In this document: piece after piece, positions 9,635 to 18,279 of the stretch
Position numbering within the stretch: the stretch's first letter is position 1
Layout of the letters: every line of letters begins with the position of its first letter
Source: an uncultured Bacteriovorax sp.
GTDB lineage: Bacteria; Bdellovibrionota; Bacteriovoracia; Bacteriovoracales; Bacteriovoracaceae
Length of the DNA: 64,000 nt
Direction: 5' to 3'
NCBI GenBank assembly: GCA_946480715.1
Contig: CAMLKK010000016.1
Span: 1 to 64,000, forward strand
The notes under the pieces: generated by a model
The model's database searches: none
What the model was told of the DNA's origin: nothing
The model's input: the letters and a program-made list of their open reading frames with translations, nothing else
Translations under genes and position numbers: made by a program

Positions 9635-9746
9635 GTCCTTTTCGCAAGGCGCATAATCGCTCATTTCATTGGCAAACTTAGACAATTTCCATCTCCTTAG
9701 GTAGAGTTCTAAAAGTTTAATTTACACTCACCGTAAAAGGAAAATC

Positions 9747-11939
9747 ATGTTGGAAAAGACATCAAAAACTAAGGCATCGCCGGCCCCTTCAAAATCATCA
9801 AACAATGCTCACGCTAAAAAATTAGAGCTCGCTAAAAAATATAATCTAAAAAGAGAAGACATGATCGCGATGCTTGAAAATATCTACACATCAAGAAAGG
9901 TTGATGATGCAGAAATTTCAATGAAGAAGCAGTCGAAAGCTTTCTTTCAAATTTCGGGTGCTGGACACGAAGGTATCTTAACGGCAGCTGCGAAAGTTTT
10001 AAAACCAAAGTACGACTGGTTTTTAGGTTACTACCGCGACCGCGCTCTTTGTCTTGGATTAGGAGTTACTCCTTACGAAATGCTCTGCCAGGCAAATGGA
10101 AACATGGGAGATGCAGCTTCTTACGGAAGAATGATGCCAGCTCACTGGGGTCATAAAAATTTTAATATCGTTAACAAATCATCATGCACGGGAACTCAGT
10201 TTCTTCAGGCGTGTGGTTTAGCGGAAGCCGGTATCTGGTATAAAAAACTTCGTGATGAACATAAGATTGATGTTTCAGGAATGGACTTCAAAGACGATGA
10301 GATCGTTTACGTTTCAACAGGTGACGGAACAATCGCTCAAGGTGAATTCTGGGAAGGATTAACTACAGCGTGTGTAAACAATCTTCCGGTTCTATTCATG
10401 GTCGAAGATAATGGTTTCGCCATTTCAACTCCAACTTATGTTCAATATCCAGAGGGATCAATTTCAAAAACATTGGCCAACTTTCCTGGATTAAAAATTT
10501 TCAATACTGATGGATGTTGTCCAATTGAATCTTTTGCAACAATGACTGAAGCTGCTGCTTACATCCGTAAAACACGCAAACCAGCTCTAGTTCACGCAAC
10601 TGTTACTCGTCCATATTCACACTCTCTGTCTGATGATCACGGAATGTACCGTACAAAAGCAGAACTTGCTGAAGAAGGGATGAGAGACGTTTTCAATGCT
10701 TATCCAAAATTCTTAGTTGAAGCAGGAGTGATCACAGAAACTGAACGTGAAGAAATTTTGAAAAAAGTTTCAGCGAACGTTAAAGAAGCTATGGATCGCG
10801 CGATCAATACAGAATGGCCAAAAACAGAAACTGTTATGGATCACTTGTATTCTGAAGAAGTGGACATTACAGGATCACAATTTGATAAAGCAGCAAACTT
10901 CACAGGAAAAGATGATGTGCCAATGGCCGCATCTATCAATAAAGTTTTAAGAACTGAATTCGCAAAAAATCCAATGCTCAGAATGTGGGGAGAGGACGTT
11001 GCGGACTTCTTCGAAAAAGAACGTTTAAACAATCCAGAACTGAAAGGTAAGGGCGGAGTTTTCAAACTTACAGCAAACGTTCAACGTGAATCACGTGATG
11101 GACAAGTTTTCAACTCACCACTCGCAGAAGCAAACGTCATTGGACGCGCGATTGGTATGGCCATTCGTGGAATTAAACCAGTAGTTGAGATCCAATTCTT
11201 CGACTACATCTGGACAGCTTATATGCAGCTTAAAAACGAAATGGCGACACTTCGTTACCGCTCAGGCGGAGACTTTAAATGTCCGATGGTTGTTCGTGTT
11301 CCAATTGGTGGTTACTTGAAAGGTGGAGCGATTTATCACTCTCAATCAGGTGAATCACTTTTTACTCACGTTCCAGGTATCCGTGTAGCGTTCCCTTCTA
11401 ACTCAGCAGACGCTGCTGGACTTTTAAGAACAGCAATTCACGGTGATGATCCGGTTATGTTCCTTGAGCACAAACACCTTTACTACCAAGGTTATAATCG
11501 CGCGGCTGATCCAGGTGATGAATATATGATTCCATTTGGTAAAGCTCGTATTGCTCGCGAAGGAAAAGATGCAACGATTGTAGCGTGGGGTGCTCTTGTT
11601 CAAAAATCAATTGAAGCAGCTAAAAAAATGGAAGCTCAAGGTTACAGTGTTGAGGTTATCGACCTTCGTACTCTAGCTCCTTACGATTTTGAAGCGATCA
11701 AAAAATCAATTACAAAAACTTCACGTTTGATGATTGCACACGAAGAGCACAAGACTTCAGGCTTTGCCGGCGAAATCGCTGCTCGCGTGAATGAAGAGTG
11801 TTTTGAACTTCTGGACGCTCCAATCTTGCGTGTAGCTGCACTTGATGTTCACTGTGCTTATAACCCTGGACTTGAAGATGTGATCTTACCTCAAGTGAGT
11901 CACGTGGAAGAAGTGCTGGAAAAATTGCTTAAATACTAA
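9747..11939 (+). CDS. Fused alpha/beta E1 subunit, branched-chain 2-oxoacid dehydrogenase
   Basis: A thiamine-diphosphate-dependent decarboxylase in which the normally separate E1 alpha (about residues 25-370) and beta (about 390-730) chains form one 730-residue polypeptide. The TPP motif starts with GDG at 192-194 and ends with DN at 221-222. The beta half has the transketolase-type pyrimidine and C-terminal domains (for example AEANVIGRAIGMAIRGIKP and EEHKTSGFAGEI). It would decarboxylate branched-chain 2-oxo acids and pass the acyl group to a lipoyl E2, not present here. Pairing with leucine dehydrogenase at 3114 supports branched-chain over pyruvate specificity. RBS AAAGGA precedes the ATG. 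The N-terminal 25 residues are low-complexity (Lys/Ser/Ala-rich). Confidence 0.88.
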   Translation: MLEKTSKTKASPAPSKSSNNAHAKKLELAKKYNLKREDMIAMLENIYTSRKVDDAEISMKKQSKAFFQISGAGHEGILTAAAKVLKPKYDWFLGYYRDRALCLGLGVTPYEMLCQANGNMGDAASYGRMMPAHWGHKNFNIVNKSSCTGTQFLQACGLAEAGIWYKKLRDEHKIDVSGMDFKDDEIVYVSTGDGTIAQGEFWEGLTTACVNNLPVLFMVEDNGFAISTPTYVQYPEGSISKTLANFPGLKIFNTDGCCPIESFATMTEAAAYIRKTRKPALVHATVTRPYSHSLSDDHGMYRTKAELAEEGMRDVFNAYPKFLVEAGVITETEREEILKKVSANVKEAMDRAINTEWPKTETVMDHLYSEEVDITGSQFDKAANFTGKDDVPMAASINKVLRTEFAKNPMLRMWGEDVADFFEKERLNNPELKGKGGVFKLTANVQRESRDGQVFNSPLAEANVIGRAIGMAIRGIKPVVEIQFFDYIWTAYMQLKNEMATLRYRSGGDFKCPMVVRVPIGGYLKGGAIYHSQSGESLFTHVPGIRVAFPSNSADAAGLLRTAIHGDDPVMFLEHKHLYYQGYNRAADPGDEYMIPFGKARIAREGKDATIVAWGALVQKSIEAAKKMEAQGYSVEVIDLRTLAPYDFEAIKKSITKTSRLMIAHEEHKTSGFAGEIAARVNEECFELLDAPILRVAALDVHCAYNPGLEDVILPQVSHVEEVLEKLLKY

Positions 11940-11958
11940 GCTCATCTAGGAACTTCTT

Positions 11959-13272
11959 TTGAAAGTAACCTTTGTTTATTCGCAAATTGAATCTCACTGG
12001 TTGAGCTGTCAAACGATAACAAAGAACTTGCTTACAAGTTATTCTCAATTATTTCCCATTGAGAATTCGAAAAAATGTCAGATCGTTAATTACAATAAAG
12101 ACTCGAGGTTGTTTGATATTGAAAAAATATCAAACAACATTTTCGAGTTTAATCCTGATATCATCGTTTTTTTAGATCACAGTCCGCATCCGTATCCTGT
12201 GCTAAAGGCCTATGAATTACTTCTTAAGCAGAATAAACAGACGAAACTTCCAGTCATTCATTTCCACGTTTATGGGGATTTTCCACTCATGAGCAGGGAG
12301 TGGATTCAGTCAGCGAAAATTCTAAAAAAATTCGCCATTAAATGGATTTGTGCATCTGATAGTCAAACCGAGCTTATTCGAAAGTTCATTAAAAAAGGAA
12401 AAGATTCAATTTTCAAAATTCCTTTTCCTGTGGATACCTCAAGTTATTTTTTTGATTCTCGATTGCGCTCAAAAGCTCGCACTAAATTAGGCATAACTAA
12501 GAACGAAGTTGTTTTCGTTTATTCAGGTCGCATTAGTTATCAAAAACGAATTCAAGATTTGTTGGATCTCTTCGGACTTCTCATAAATAACACTGATGCA
12601 TCTATCAAGCTTCTTATTCTTGGACCTTTTGATAGTTTGGGAAATCCTTATACCGGCGAGTATTTTCAAGAGGGAGAGTTTGCTCAGAAGTTAATTAATT
12701 ACTTCAATACTTTCACTACAGAAGTGAAATCTAAAATCACATATCTTGGATGTGCTGAAGAAACTATGCTTAACGAAGTTTACAATGCTGCTGATATCTT
12801 TGTTTCTTTGAGCACTCACAATGATGAAGATTACGGAATGGCACCTGCTGAAGCAATTTGCACGGGCCTTCCTGCAATTTTATCTGATTGGGGAGGCTAT
12901 TCTTCATTTGCACAAAATGAAAACCAAGTTTCACTTATACCTACGAGGATCAATGCCAACAAGCCGTTGATTGAAATTAGTCGTAAAGAATTTGGAATCA
13001 AAGCCGCGAAGCTTATATCTCAAATCGAATCTTTGAGAACAGAACGAGATCATTTGGAGAAAAAAAACCTTGAAAATTTCGGAGTGGATGGAGTGTCTTC
13101 TCAATTGAAAAAACTTATCAAAACAAATGTTGAAATTTTTTCAGGATTCACACCGGCCATGGAAGATTTTGATCAGTCTTTGAAAAAGTCAGCACCGTTT
13201 CTGGAAGGAAACCCTAAATACAGTGATTTTTATAACGAGTTATATGAAAGCTACGTATCTAAAAAATTATAA
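11959..13272 (+). CDS. GT4-family glycosyltransferase
   Basis: A 437-residue soluble GT-B fold enzyme that transfers a sugar from a nucleotide donor. Diagnostic features are VFVYSGRISYQKRIQDLL around residue 190, at the start of the donor-binding domain, and the E-x7-E region DYGMAPAEAICTGLPAILSD around residues 295-315. A TTG start is used, with AGGAA upstream. It begins 20 bases after the E1 gene, and its 3' end overlaps the next gene, so the two downstream genes form a unit. Acceptor and sugar are unknown. Cell-envelope polysaccharide or glycoconjugate synthesis is likely from family knowledge. Confidence 0.82.
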   Translation: MKVTFVYSQIESHWLSCQTITKNLLTSYSQLFPIENSKKCQIVNYNKDSRLFDIEKISNNIFEFNPDIIVFLDHSPHPYPVLKAYELLLKQNKQTKLPVIHFHVYGDFPLMSREWIQSAKILKKFAIKWICASDSQTELIRKFIKKGKDSIFKIPFPVDTSSYFFDSRLRSKARTKLGITKNEVVFVYSGRISYQKRIQDLLDLFGLLINNTDASIKLLILGPFDSLGNPYTGEYFQEGEFAQKLINYFNTFTTEVKSKITYLGCAEETMLNEVYNAADIFVSLSTHNDEDYGMAPAEAICTGLPAILSDWGGYSSFAQNENQVSLIPTRINANKPLIEISRKEFGIKAAKLISQIESLRTERDHLEKKNLENFGVDGVSSQLKKLIKTNVEIFSGFTPAMEDFDQSLKKSAPFLEGNPKYSDFYNELYESYVSKKL

Positions 13273-14302
13273 AAAAGTTAATCAAACTTTTTTGGAAAAC
13301 AGTATTAGTTTCGTTGCTCACAATGAACCAGTAGGTTTTTATCAATATATTGATGAAGCCACTAATAACAAAAAATTAACGATCTCCCATTGGGGCGGAC
13401 ATTACTCTAATCCGCTTACACCTGTTTTTCTTTATCAGGTGGCATCTCTTTCTCAACTTGAACCACATCCATTTTTATTTTGTAGAGATGGTTTCTTTTG
13501 TCTCATTGATTTTTTTCATAGATTTCCATCTCCTCGTGAGCTTAAAACGATCTTAATTATTAATGCAACTTTCTCAGAACATATCCCAACAGCGTGGCAG
13601 AAGAATGTTCTTTTTTACGAATTAGGACTTCTTCCACAATTTAATTATAAGGGCTACGAATCGACTCAAGACTCATTGATTTTAAAAGGAGCACTTCTCA
13701 CATCAGATCGCGAAAGTACTGATTTAAATGCAAACATTTTGGAAAAGATCAAATCTGTAAGACCTTCGAAGTTCAAAAAAATAAAAGTTTGCCTTTGGAG
13801 TAGAGATGATTATTTTTTAAATAATCGCTGGGCCTTCGATGCAGATCAATCAAAACGATTGAATAATTTTTTTCCAAAACTTCATGAAATATTTTCTTCA
13901 CAAATGGATGTTGAGTTTTTAGATTTTCCTTCATTGCTCAATCTCAAAAGCTACCACCGCTATACTTACATAGATATTCTTCCTAAGGCCCATTACATCA
14001 GCGACGATTTTACTGACTTCGTATTGCTTTCGAGAGGTGTTAATCCTGAAAATAAATTGGAAAAAATCTCTTTGGATAAAGAAGAGTTTATTGCCCTGAG
14101 TGCTTACCATGGCTATCGAATTCTTCCCTTTAATGGAATCGATGAAAGAAAAGTAGGTAAAGCTGAATCAGATTTGATTTTGATAAAGAGAAAGTTTGAT
14201 ATCGAAGCTAATGATAAATTAACATCAGATTTTTTTGCCTATCTTGGCCATATATTTAAATTCGAAAATTCTGGTATCAAGCAATTTTCTGTTCGCCGCT
14301 AA
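13244..14302 (+). CDS. Conserved-looking hypothetical protein, coupled to GT4 gene
   Basis: A 352-residue protein I do not recognise. I take ATG 13244, which overlaps the glycosyltransferase gene by 29 bases; a GTG at 13223 would add seven residues. No signal peptide or membrane span is visible. The early segment TISHWGGHYSNPLTP and a central stretch that looks like alternating strands and helices could suggest a nucleotide-sugar or glycan-related enzyme, but no motif is firm. Overlap with a GT4 gene argues for a related role. The 3' end overlaps the convergent glycosyltransferase gene by 26 bases, which is unusual. Confidence 0.7.
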   Translation: MKATYLKNYKKVNQTFLENSISFVAHNEPVGFYQYIDEATNNKKLTISHWGGHYSNPLTPVFLYQVASLSQLEPHPFLFCRDGFFCLIDFFHRFPSPRELKTILIINATFSEHIPTAWQKNVLFYELGLLPQFNYKGYESTQDSLILKGALLTSDRESTDLNANILEKIKSVRPSKFKKIKVCLWSRDDYFLNNRWAFDADQSKRLNNFFPKLHEIFSSQMDVEFLDFPSLLNLKSYHRYTYIDILPKAHYISDDFTDFVLLSRGVNPENKLEKISLDKEEFIALSAYHGYRILPFNGIDERKVGKAESDLILIKRKFDIEANDKLTSDFFAYLGHIFKFENSGIKQFSVRR

Positions 14303-15428
14303 ATATTTTCGACCATTCCTGCCGGTTAATTTTTCCTTTGGCGCTAAAATCAAAGACGCCTTTTTTCCGCAAAAAAGTATTCAATAAATTTGAAAGATCC
14401 TTTTGAGAAGGTAGAGTGTGTTCTTTACTGTTAAAAGTTCCATTAATAAGTATGGTTCTAAGGTCATTAAAGTCAGGTAGAGCCGATCCGTTCTTTTTCA
14501 ACTTTACTTTGATCAGCAAAGAGGAATCTAACCCGAAGTCCAAGAAGCCACCCCATTTTGTAATGAGAATATTCTTTTGGTGTGATAATGCCTCGGCCAG
14601 TCCGAAACCGAAAACTTCACCATAGAATGTACTCAGGTTCACATAGCAATCTATGGAGCGATAAAAGTATTTCATTTCATTTTTTGAAAGTTCACCTGTA
14701 AAGACCACTTTCTTTTTCGCTTCGGGGTTTAGTTTTTTATACAAAGTTGCAATCTGCTTAATGTATGGCATCTCCAGATTTTTCTTTTGAAGAGAGTATA
14801 TATGAGAGTCAAAACTCCCAGCTATAGTAAGAGAGTATTTTGAGTAAATCGCCCTATCTTGAAATGCCTCGAAAAGAAGATGAATATTTTTGTCGTGGTT
14901 AATCCGCCCCGCATAGCCAAGCCTAATAGTATTCCCAGGAAACACTGGATCAGTCTTGTGAGAGGACTTGATGAAAAGTGGAATTGTAGCAAGCCCCTTC
15001 CTGCTGCCCATCAGCCTTGCACACACTTGAGTGAGGCACGAAGAAGGAGATACAATCTTAACTTGCCCATGCTTTTTTTTAATCATTGATAAAAGGGTTC
15101 TGAAAGAGCTCTGTTCCTGGTAGAGATTGCCATAGATGTGAACAACAACCTCAAGAGAATGTAAGTCTTGTTTGCCAATAAAATGGGCCACTTCAGTGTA
15201 GTTTATCTGGGGGGAAGCTAATACGATCTTAAGGTTTTTGGCAGCTAATTTAGAGTCTGATTTAAACAAGGAATGTGAATAGTTGAGCTTCGCGTGACAT
15301 TGGATTTGACGGAGATCAGGTATTTGCGCTTGGTAGAAATTGGCCAGAAAGGCCTGGTGGTCTAAGCAGCTTTTCCACAGTGAGTTCTTATGAACAAGCA
15401 CCAAAATATTCGAATAGTTCTTCGTCAT
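14277..15428 (-). CDS. GT4-family glycosyltransferase
   Basis: A 383-residue GT-B glycosyltransferase. The donor domain contains IRLGYAGRINHDKNIHLLFE, with the second half showing YGEVFGFGLAEALSHQKN, the E-x7-E-type site. I prefer the internal ATG at 15428 because AAGAG lies upstream; the further ATG at 15467 would leave only five bases to the start of the divergent small gene at 15473. The gene resembles in organisation the plus-strand GT4 enzyme at 11959 and converges on its partner with a 26-base overlap. Possible role in decorating a surface polymer or the product of the neighbouring cluster; this is inference. Confidence 0.8.
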   Translation of the reverse strand: MTKNYSNILVLVHKNSLWKSCLDHQAFLANFYQAQIPDLRQIQCHAKLNYSHSLFKSDSKLAAKNLKIVLASPQINYTEVAHFIGKQDLHSLEVVVHIYGNLYQEQSSFRTLLSMIKKKHGQVKIVSPSSCLTQVCARLMGSRKGLATIPLFIKSSHKTDPVFPGNTIRLGYAGRINHDKNIHLLFEAFQDRAIYSKYSLTIAGSFDSHIYSLQKKNLEMPYIKQIATLYKKLNPEAKKKVVFTGELSKNEMKYFYRSIDCYVNLSTFYGEVFGFGLAEALSHQKNILITKWGGFLDFGLDSSLLIKVKLKKNGSALPDFNDLRTILINGTFNSKEHTLPSQKDLSNLLNTFLRKKGVFDFSAKGKINRQEWSKIFSGEQKIA

Positions 15429-15472
15429 AACACTCTTATTGAGTTTTTTTGTGTTCTCAATTATCATAATTT

Positions 15473-15661
15473 ATGGGCAAAAAAGGTATCAAAAAATTGT
15501 CTTCTAAAAAGCAGAAGAAGACAAAATCTAAAAAAGAAGAAGTAGAAATCCAAAATGATGATGATTTCGGTGGGATCACAATCATTAAAAGTGGAACTGC
15601 TCTTGCGAGTTTACTGTTATCTCAATCCTCAAATGGGATGAGTACAGGACCAATCTATTAA
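15473..15661 (+). CDS. Small Lys-rich peptide, candidate RiPP precursor
   Basis: A 62-residue ORF directly before a PqqD-like gene (3-base gap). The sequence splits into three zones: residues 3-21 with 11 lysines, an acidic patch at 22-31 (EEVEIQNDDD), and an uncharged Gly/Ser/Thr/Leu tail from about 32 with one lysine, ending GPIY. This leader-plus-core look, and the adjacency to a recognition-element protein and a hydroxylase, make it a candidate ribosomally made, modified peptide. Asn54 and Pro60 are the obvious hydroxylation candidates. The ribosome binding site is weak. Expression and maturation are unproven; it could instead be a DNA- or ribosome-binding small protein. Confidence 0.55.
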   Translation: MGKKGIKKLSSKKQKKTKSKKEEVEIQNDDDFGGITIIKSGTALASLLLSQSSNGMSTGPIY

Positions 15662-15664
15662 ACG

Positions 15665-15934
15665 ATGATAGATAAAACAATCGTTTTTAACACCGATCTC
15701 CATTTCGAAATTGTCAGCGAAAAGAATGTCATTATCTACAACGCTACTAAGTACTTTCTCATTAATGGCATCAGCGCACAGATTATGAGAACAATCATTA
15801 TCATGCACCAAATCCCAGTTGCGGAACTTGTTCAGCATTGTCATTCAAGTTTCAAAAAAACTAAAAATTTAGAACAGAAAGTTTTATCGTTAATTGAAGA
15901 GATGTCGAAACTTCAAATAATCACCCTAAAATGA
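15665..15934 (+). CDS. PqqD-like protein (RiPP recognition element fold)
   Basis: An 89-residue protein with the PqqD layout: N-terminal strands (residues 6-32, ending IIYNATKYFLING), a helix with ISAQIMRTI, then VAELVQHCHSSF and a C-terminal helix LEQKVLSLIEEMSKLQII. PqqD-family domains bind leader peptides of ribosomally synthesised modified peptides and present them to modifying enzymes. It sits 3 bases after the small Lys-rich ORF, and its stop overlaps the ATG of the AspH-like oxygenase (ATGA), so the three are one operon. Assignment is by secondary-structure pattern and context; sequence identity to named PqqD proteins was not tested. Confidence 0.65.
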   Translation: MIDKTIVFNTDLHFEIVSEKNVIIYNATKYFLINGISAQIMRTIIIMHQIPVAELVQHCHSSFKKTKNLEQKVLSLIEEMSKLQIITLK

Positions 15935-17115
15935 AATATACTCCCCATTTTCCGGTTCACAAGAAAACCCCAGTACCTTTGAGTATTGTTAAAAATATTC
16001 AAAATGAAGTTAAGGCATTGGGAAATAAAAGATTCGCTTATCCACACTATCTAGTGGATGGAGCTGTAAAGATTATTCCGCTCATCACGATGGATGGGAA
16101 ACCATCAAATGTAAGTGGTTTTTCAACTGGTCCAGAATTTCTAGCGACACCATTCCTGGATGCTTGTCCAACAATTAAAAATTTTCTGCATTCACTACCA
16201 GGGCGAAAGTTTTCATGCCGTGTTTCGATTCTTGAAGGTGAGAGTGAAATACTTCCCCACAGAGATTTTTTCAGAAGTTTAGAATTTGGTGTTGTTCGAT
16301 TACATCTGCCCCTGAAAACAAACAAGAGTATTACATTCAATTTCAATGACAAAAGAATTTTTCTTGAGAAAGGTTATCTTCATTACGTAGACATATCTCA
16401 GATTCATTTCCTGAATAATCCAACTTTAGCTGAAAGAATGCATCTTATAATTGATCTTGAAGTTACAGATGAGCTTCTTAAGCTTTTTAAAATAAAAGAA
16501 GCTTATGGTCGCTTGGAATACCTAAATACATCACGATTATTCGATGATGTCGACTTTAAAAGAAAATCTTTCAAGTTAAATCCTGAATGGCTGCCTTTTC
16601 CGCTTTGTAGTTTCAAAACTGTTAATTGGACATTAACTTTCGTTAAAGATAATTATATTCTCTCGAATGGTTCAAATTCCTATCAAGGTCAACGAAATGA
16701 ATACAATGAGATTACATTTTCAAGCATCGGACCGGGGTTTGGTTTTTATTTTAAGAAAAAATCATTAATGCTTTTTTGTCATGGCGTTCCTACTTTAACT
16801 GAAACTGGAGTAAGAAACATTTCAATCCAAAAGAAGATATTAAATCTACCATCATTGAAAAAATATGAGTTGTATAAAAGAGTCACAAGCATAGTGGAGG
16901 GCAAACTTCCAAACGGAAAGAGATATCTCAACGATTTAGAAAATAGTGAAACTTTTGTTCTTCTTGACGATGAATCTTATAATGTTTGGAAAGTTCTTCT
17001 TCATCCTCATACCGGCCAATCCGTTGAGCGCAAATTGGGAAAGAGAAAAGTTCAAACAATTTTGAAGACTTTCCAAAAATTAAAACTCACTCAAAAAATT
17101 ATTCGTTATTCTTGA
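15931..17115 (+). CDS. Aspartyl/asparaginyl beta-hydroxylase-like 2OG-Fe(II) oxygenase with C-terminal extension
   Basis: A 394-residue protein. The N-terminal half (about 1-180) is an AspH/cupin-type 2-oxoglutarate oxygenase: iron ligands H110-x-D112 in ILPHRDF, the second histidine H159 in QIHFLNN, and the 2OG-binding segment ending RMHLIIDLEV at 169-178. Family members hydroxylate Asp or Asn, or act on peptide-linked residues. Residues about 190-394 are an extension not normal for AspH; the last 50 residues (LLDDESYNVWKVLLHPHTG and after) look like a winged-helix domain resembling PqqD. The start overlaps the PqqD-like gene stop, and the 3' end overlaps the convergent HTTM gene by 17 bases. 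The likely substrate is the 62-residue peptide, by inference. Confidence 0.75.
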   Translation: MKYTPHFPVHKKTPVPLSIVKNIQNEVKALGNKRFAYPHYLVDGAVKIIPLITMDGKPSNVSGFSTGPEFLATPFLDACPTIKNFLHSLPGRKFSCRVSILEGESEILPHRDFFRSLEFGVVRLHLPLKTNKSITFNFNDKRIFLEKGYLHYVDISQIHFLNNPTLAERMHLIIDLEVTDELLKLFKIKEAYGRLEYLNTSRLFDDVDFKRKSFKLNPEWLPFPLCSFKTVNWTLTFVKDNYILSNGSNSYQGQRNEYNEITFSSIGPGFGFYFKKKSLMLFCHGVPTLTETGVRNISIQKKILNLPSLKKYELYKRVTSIVEGKLPNGKRYLNDLENSETFVLLDDESYNVWKVLLHPHTGQSVERKLGKRKVQTILKTFQKLKLTQKIIRYS

Positions 17116-17851
17116 TAGGGTTTCCTGACAAAGCAATGTAAAGATGCACACTCATGAGGAAGTATGACAGGTGAGGTATTCTTAAAGTTAGGAATGAACC
17201 TAGATGAATCAATGCAAAAGCGATATTCCAAAATCTAAATAAACGATCTGAAAAGAAACATAATGGAACTGATAGTTCAGCAAGTAAAATCAAATAAGTC
17301 ATAAATTTAAAAATGATCGTAAAGAAGGAATACTTAATCTCCCACATATATAGAGAGATATTACTTTGAAGTAGAAAAGTAATGACTTCTCCTTGTGTCC
17401 ATTCTGGCCGCTGCATTTTTGCTAAAGCAGAGAAAAAATAGAGCGAAAAAAGTCCAATGACAAAAATATTCTTTCTAGATGCTAGTGATCGTGATTCGCA
17501 AATGAGGGCAAGGAAAAATAAAGAATAAACGGCCGTGTCGATTCCTAATAATGTTTGATTAAGTTGTACAATCGCAAACAGTACAAAAACTATTAATAAG
17601 CTTACAATCTTTAATTTTTTTCCCCAAAGGAAAAGGAACGATAGAGGAAAAAGCAAATAAGGAATTAAGGTTAAAACATTCGTATTAACTTTACTAAAAA
17701 CTGCAAGCGAAGGAAAAAAATTATCTTGCGGCAAAGTATATAAACTCCCAGGTCCAATGAAGTTTGTTGGTCCAAAAGAGACCATAATACCCAAGAAAGT
17801 TAAAGCTAAAGCAATATTTAATCTTAGTCCTTTTTGATTTTCTATCTGCAT
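17099..17851 (-). CDS. HTTM-like (gamma-carboxylase-related) membrane protein
   Basis: A 250-residue polytopic protein with about six to eight hydrophobic spans. The segment SALAKMQRPEWTQGEVI around residues 143-160 matches the conserved central region of HTTM/vitamin-K-dependent carboxylase-like bacterial proteins (a K-x-x-x-x-x-W-x-x-G pattern). GGAG lies 6 bases before the ATG. It is the last gene of the minus-strand run, overlapping the preceding gene by 10 bases. HTTM proteins occur beside peptide-modifying or lipid-modifying enzymes, but their bacterial activities are mostly unknown. A close architectural parallel is the 34944-36058 pair. Carboxylase activity should not be assumed. Confidence 0.65.
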   Translation of the reverse strand: MQIENQKGLRLNIALALTFLGIMVSFGPTNFIGPGSLYTLPQDNFFPSLAVFSKVNTNVLTLIPYLLFPLSFLFLWGKKLKIVSLLIVFVLFAIVQLNQTLLGIDTAVYSLFFLALICESRSLASRKNIFVIGLFSLYFFSALAKMQRPEWTQGEVITFLLQSNISLYMWEIKYSFFTIIFKFMTYLILLAELSVPLCFFSDRLFRFWNIAFALIHLGSFLTLRIPHLSYFLMSVHLYIALSGNPIKNNE

Positions 17852-18279
17852 TGAAACTCCATTTCAAATAGAGATCGATCTTTTTCAATGACTCTGAATT
17901 GAAACTTTTCATGGATATCCTTTCCCCAAAAAAGACAGATTTGTCTTTGAAGCAACATGCTCGCTTTGGGAAACAGAAAGTGATCGAAAGGCAACTGTAG
18001 AATGAGACCTATCAAATTAACAGTCGTTTGGTTTTCATATAAAAAACTTTTAGTGGGGATCTTCAACAAGTCCACACTCGATTGAGTTTTTGTATTGATA
18101 AGTAAATAACGAGTTTCGACTGTAGTGTTTTTAGGCAAAGTGAACATTGCATCTGTGGGGCTGATGGACCATAAAAAGACAGGGGTGAATGGCAGAATAG
18201 GTACATAACTGAAAAAGATTCGTAGAAAAAAAATCCCCAAAATAATGTATTTAAAAAAATCCAACCTAATTTTTTGCAT
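17842..18279 (-). CDS. Single-span membrane protein paired with the HTTM-like gene
   Basis: A 145-residue protein with an N-terminal signal anchor (about residues 8-28) and a periplasmic-looking remainder ending CR. ATG 18279 is chosen over 18303 because GGAAAG stands about 7 bases upstream; it overlaps the end of the preceding gene. I recognise no family. Its 3' end shares 10 bases with the start of the HTTM-like gene, so the two are translationally coupled. The same arrangement (short single-span protein then HTTM-like protein, overlapping) recurs at 35639-36058/34944-35645, so it is probably a dedicated partner of the HTTM-like protein. Confidence 0.7.
   Translation of the reverse strand: MQKIRLDFFKYIILGIFFLRIFFSYVPILPFTPVFLWSISPTDAMFTLPKNTTVETRYLLINTKTQSSVDLLKIPTKSFLYENQTTVNLIGLILQLPFDHFLFPKASMLLQRQICLFWGKDIHEKFQFRVIEKDRSLFEMEFQCR

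Noticed and set aside
14277..14302. Overlap of two convergent genes taken as sign of a frame error
   Set aside because: Both frames carry good protein sequence to their ends and similar overlaps occur elsewhere in the window.
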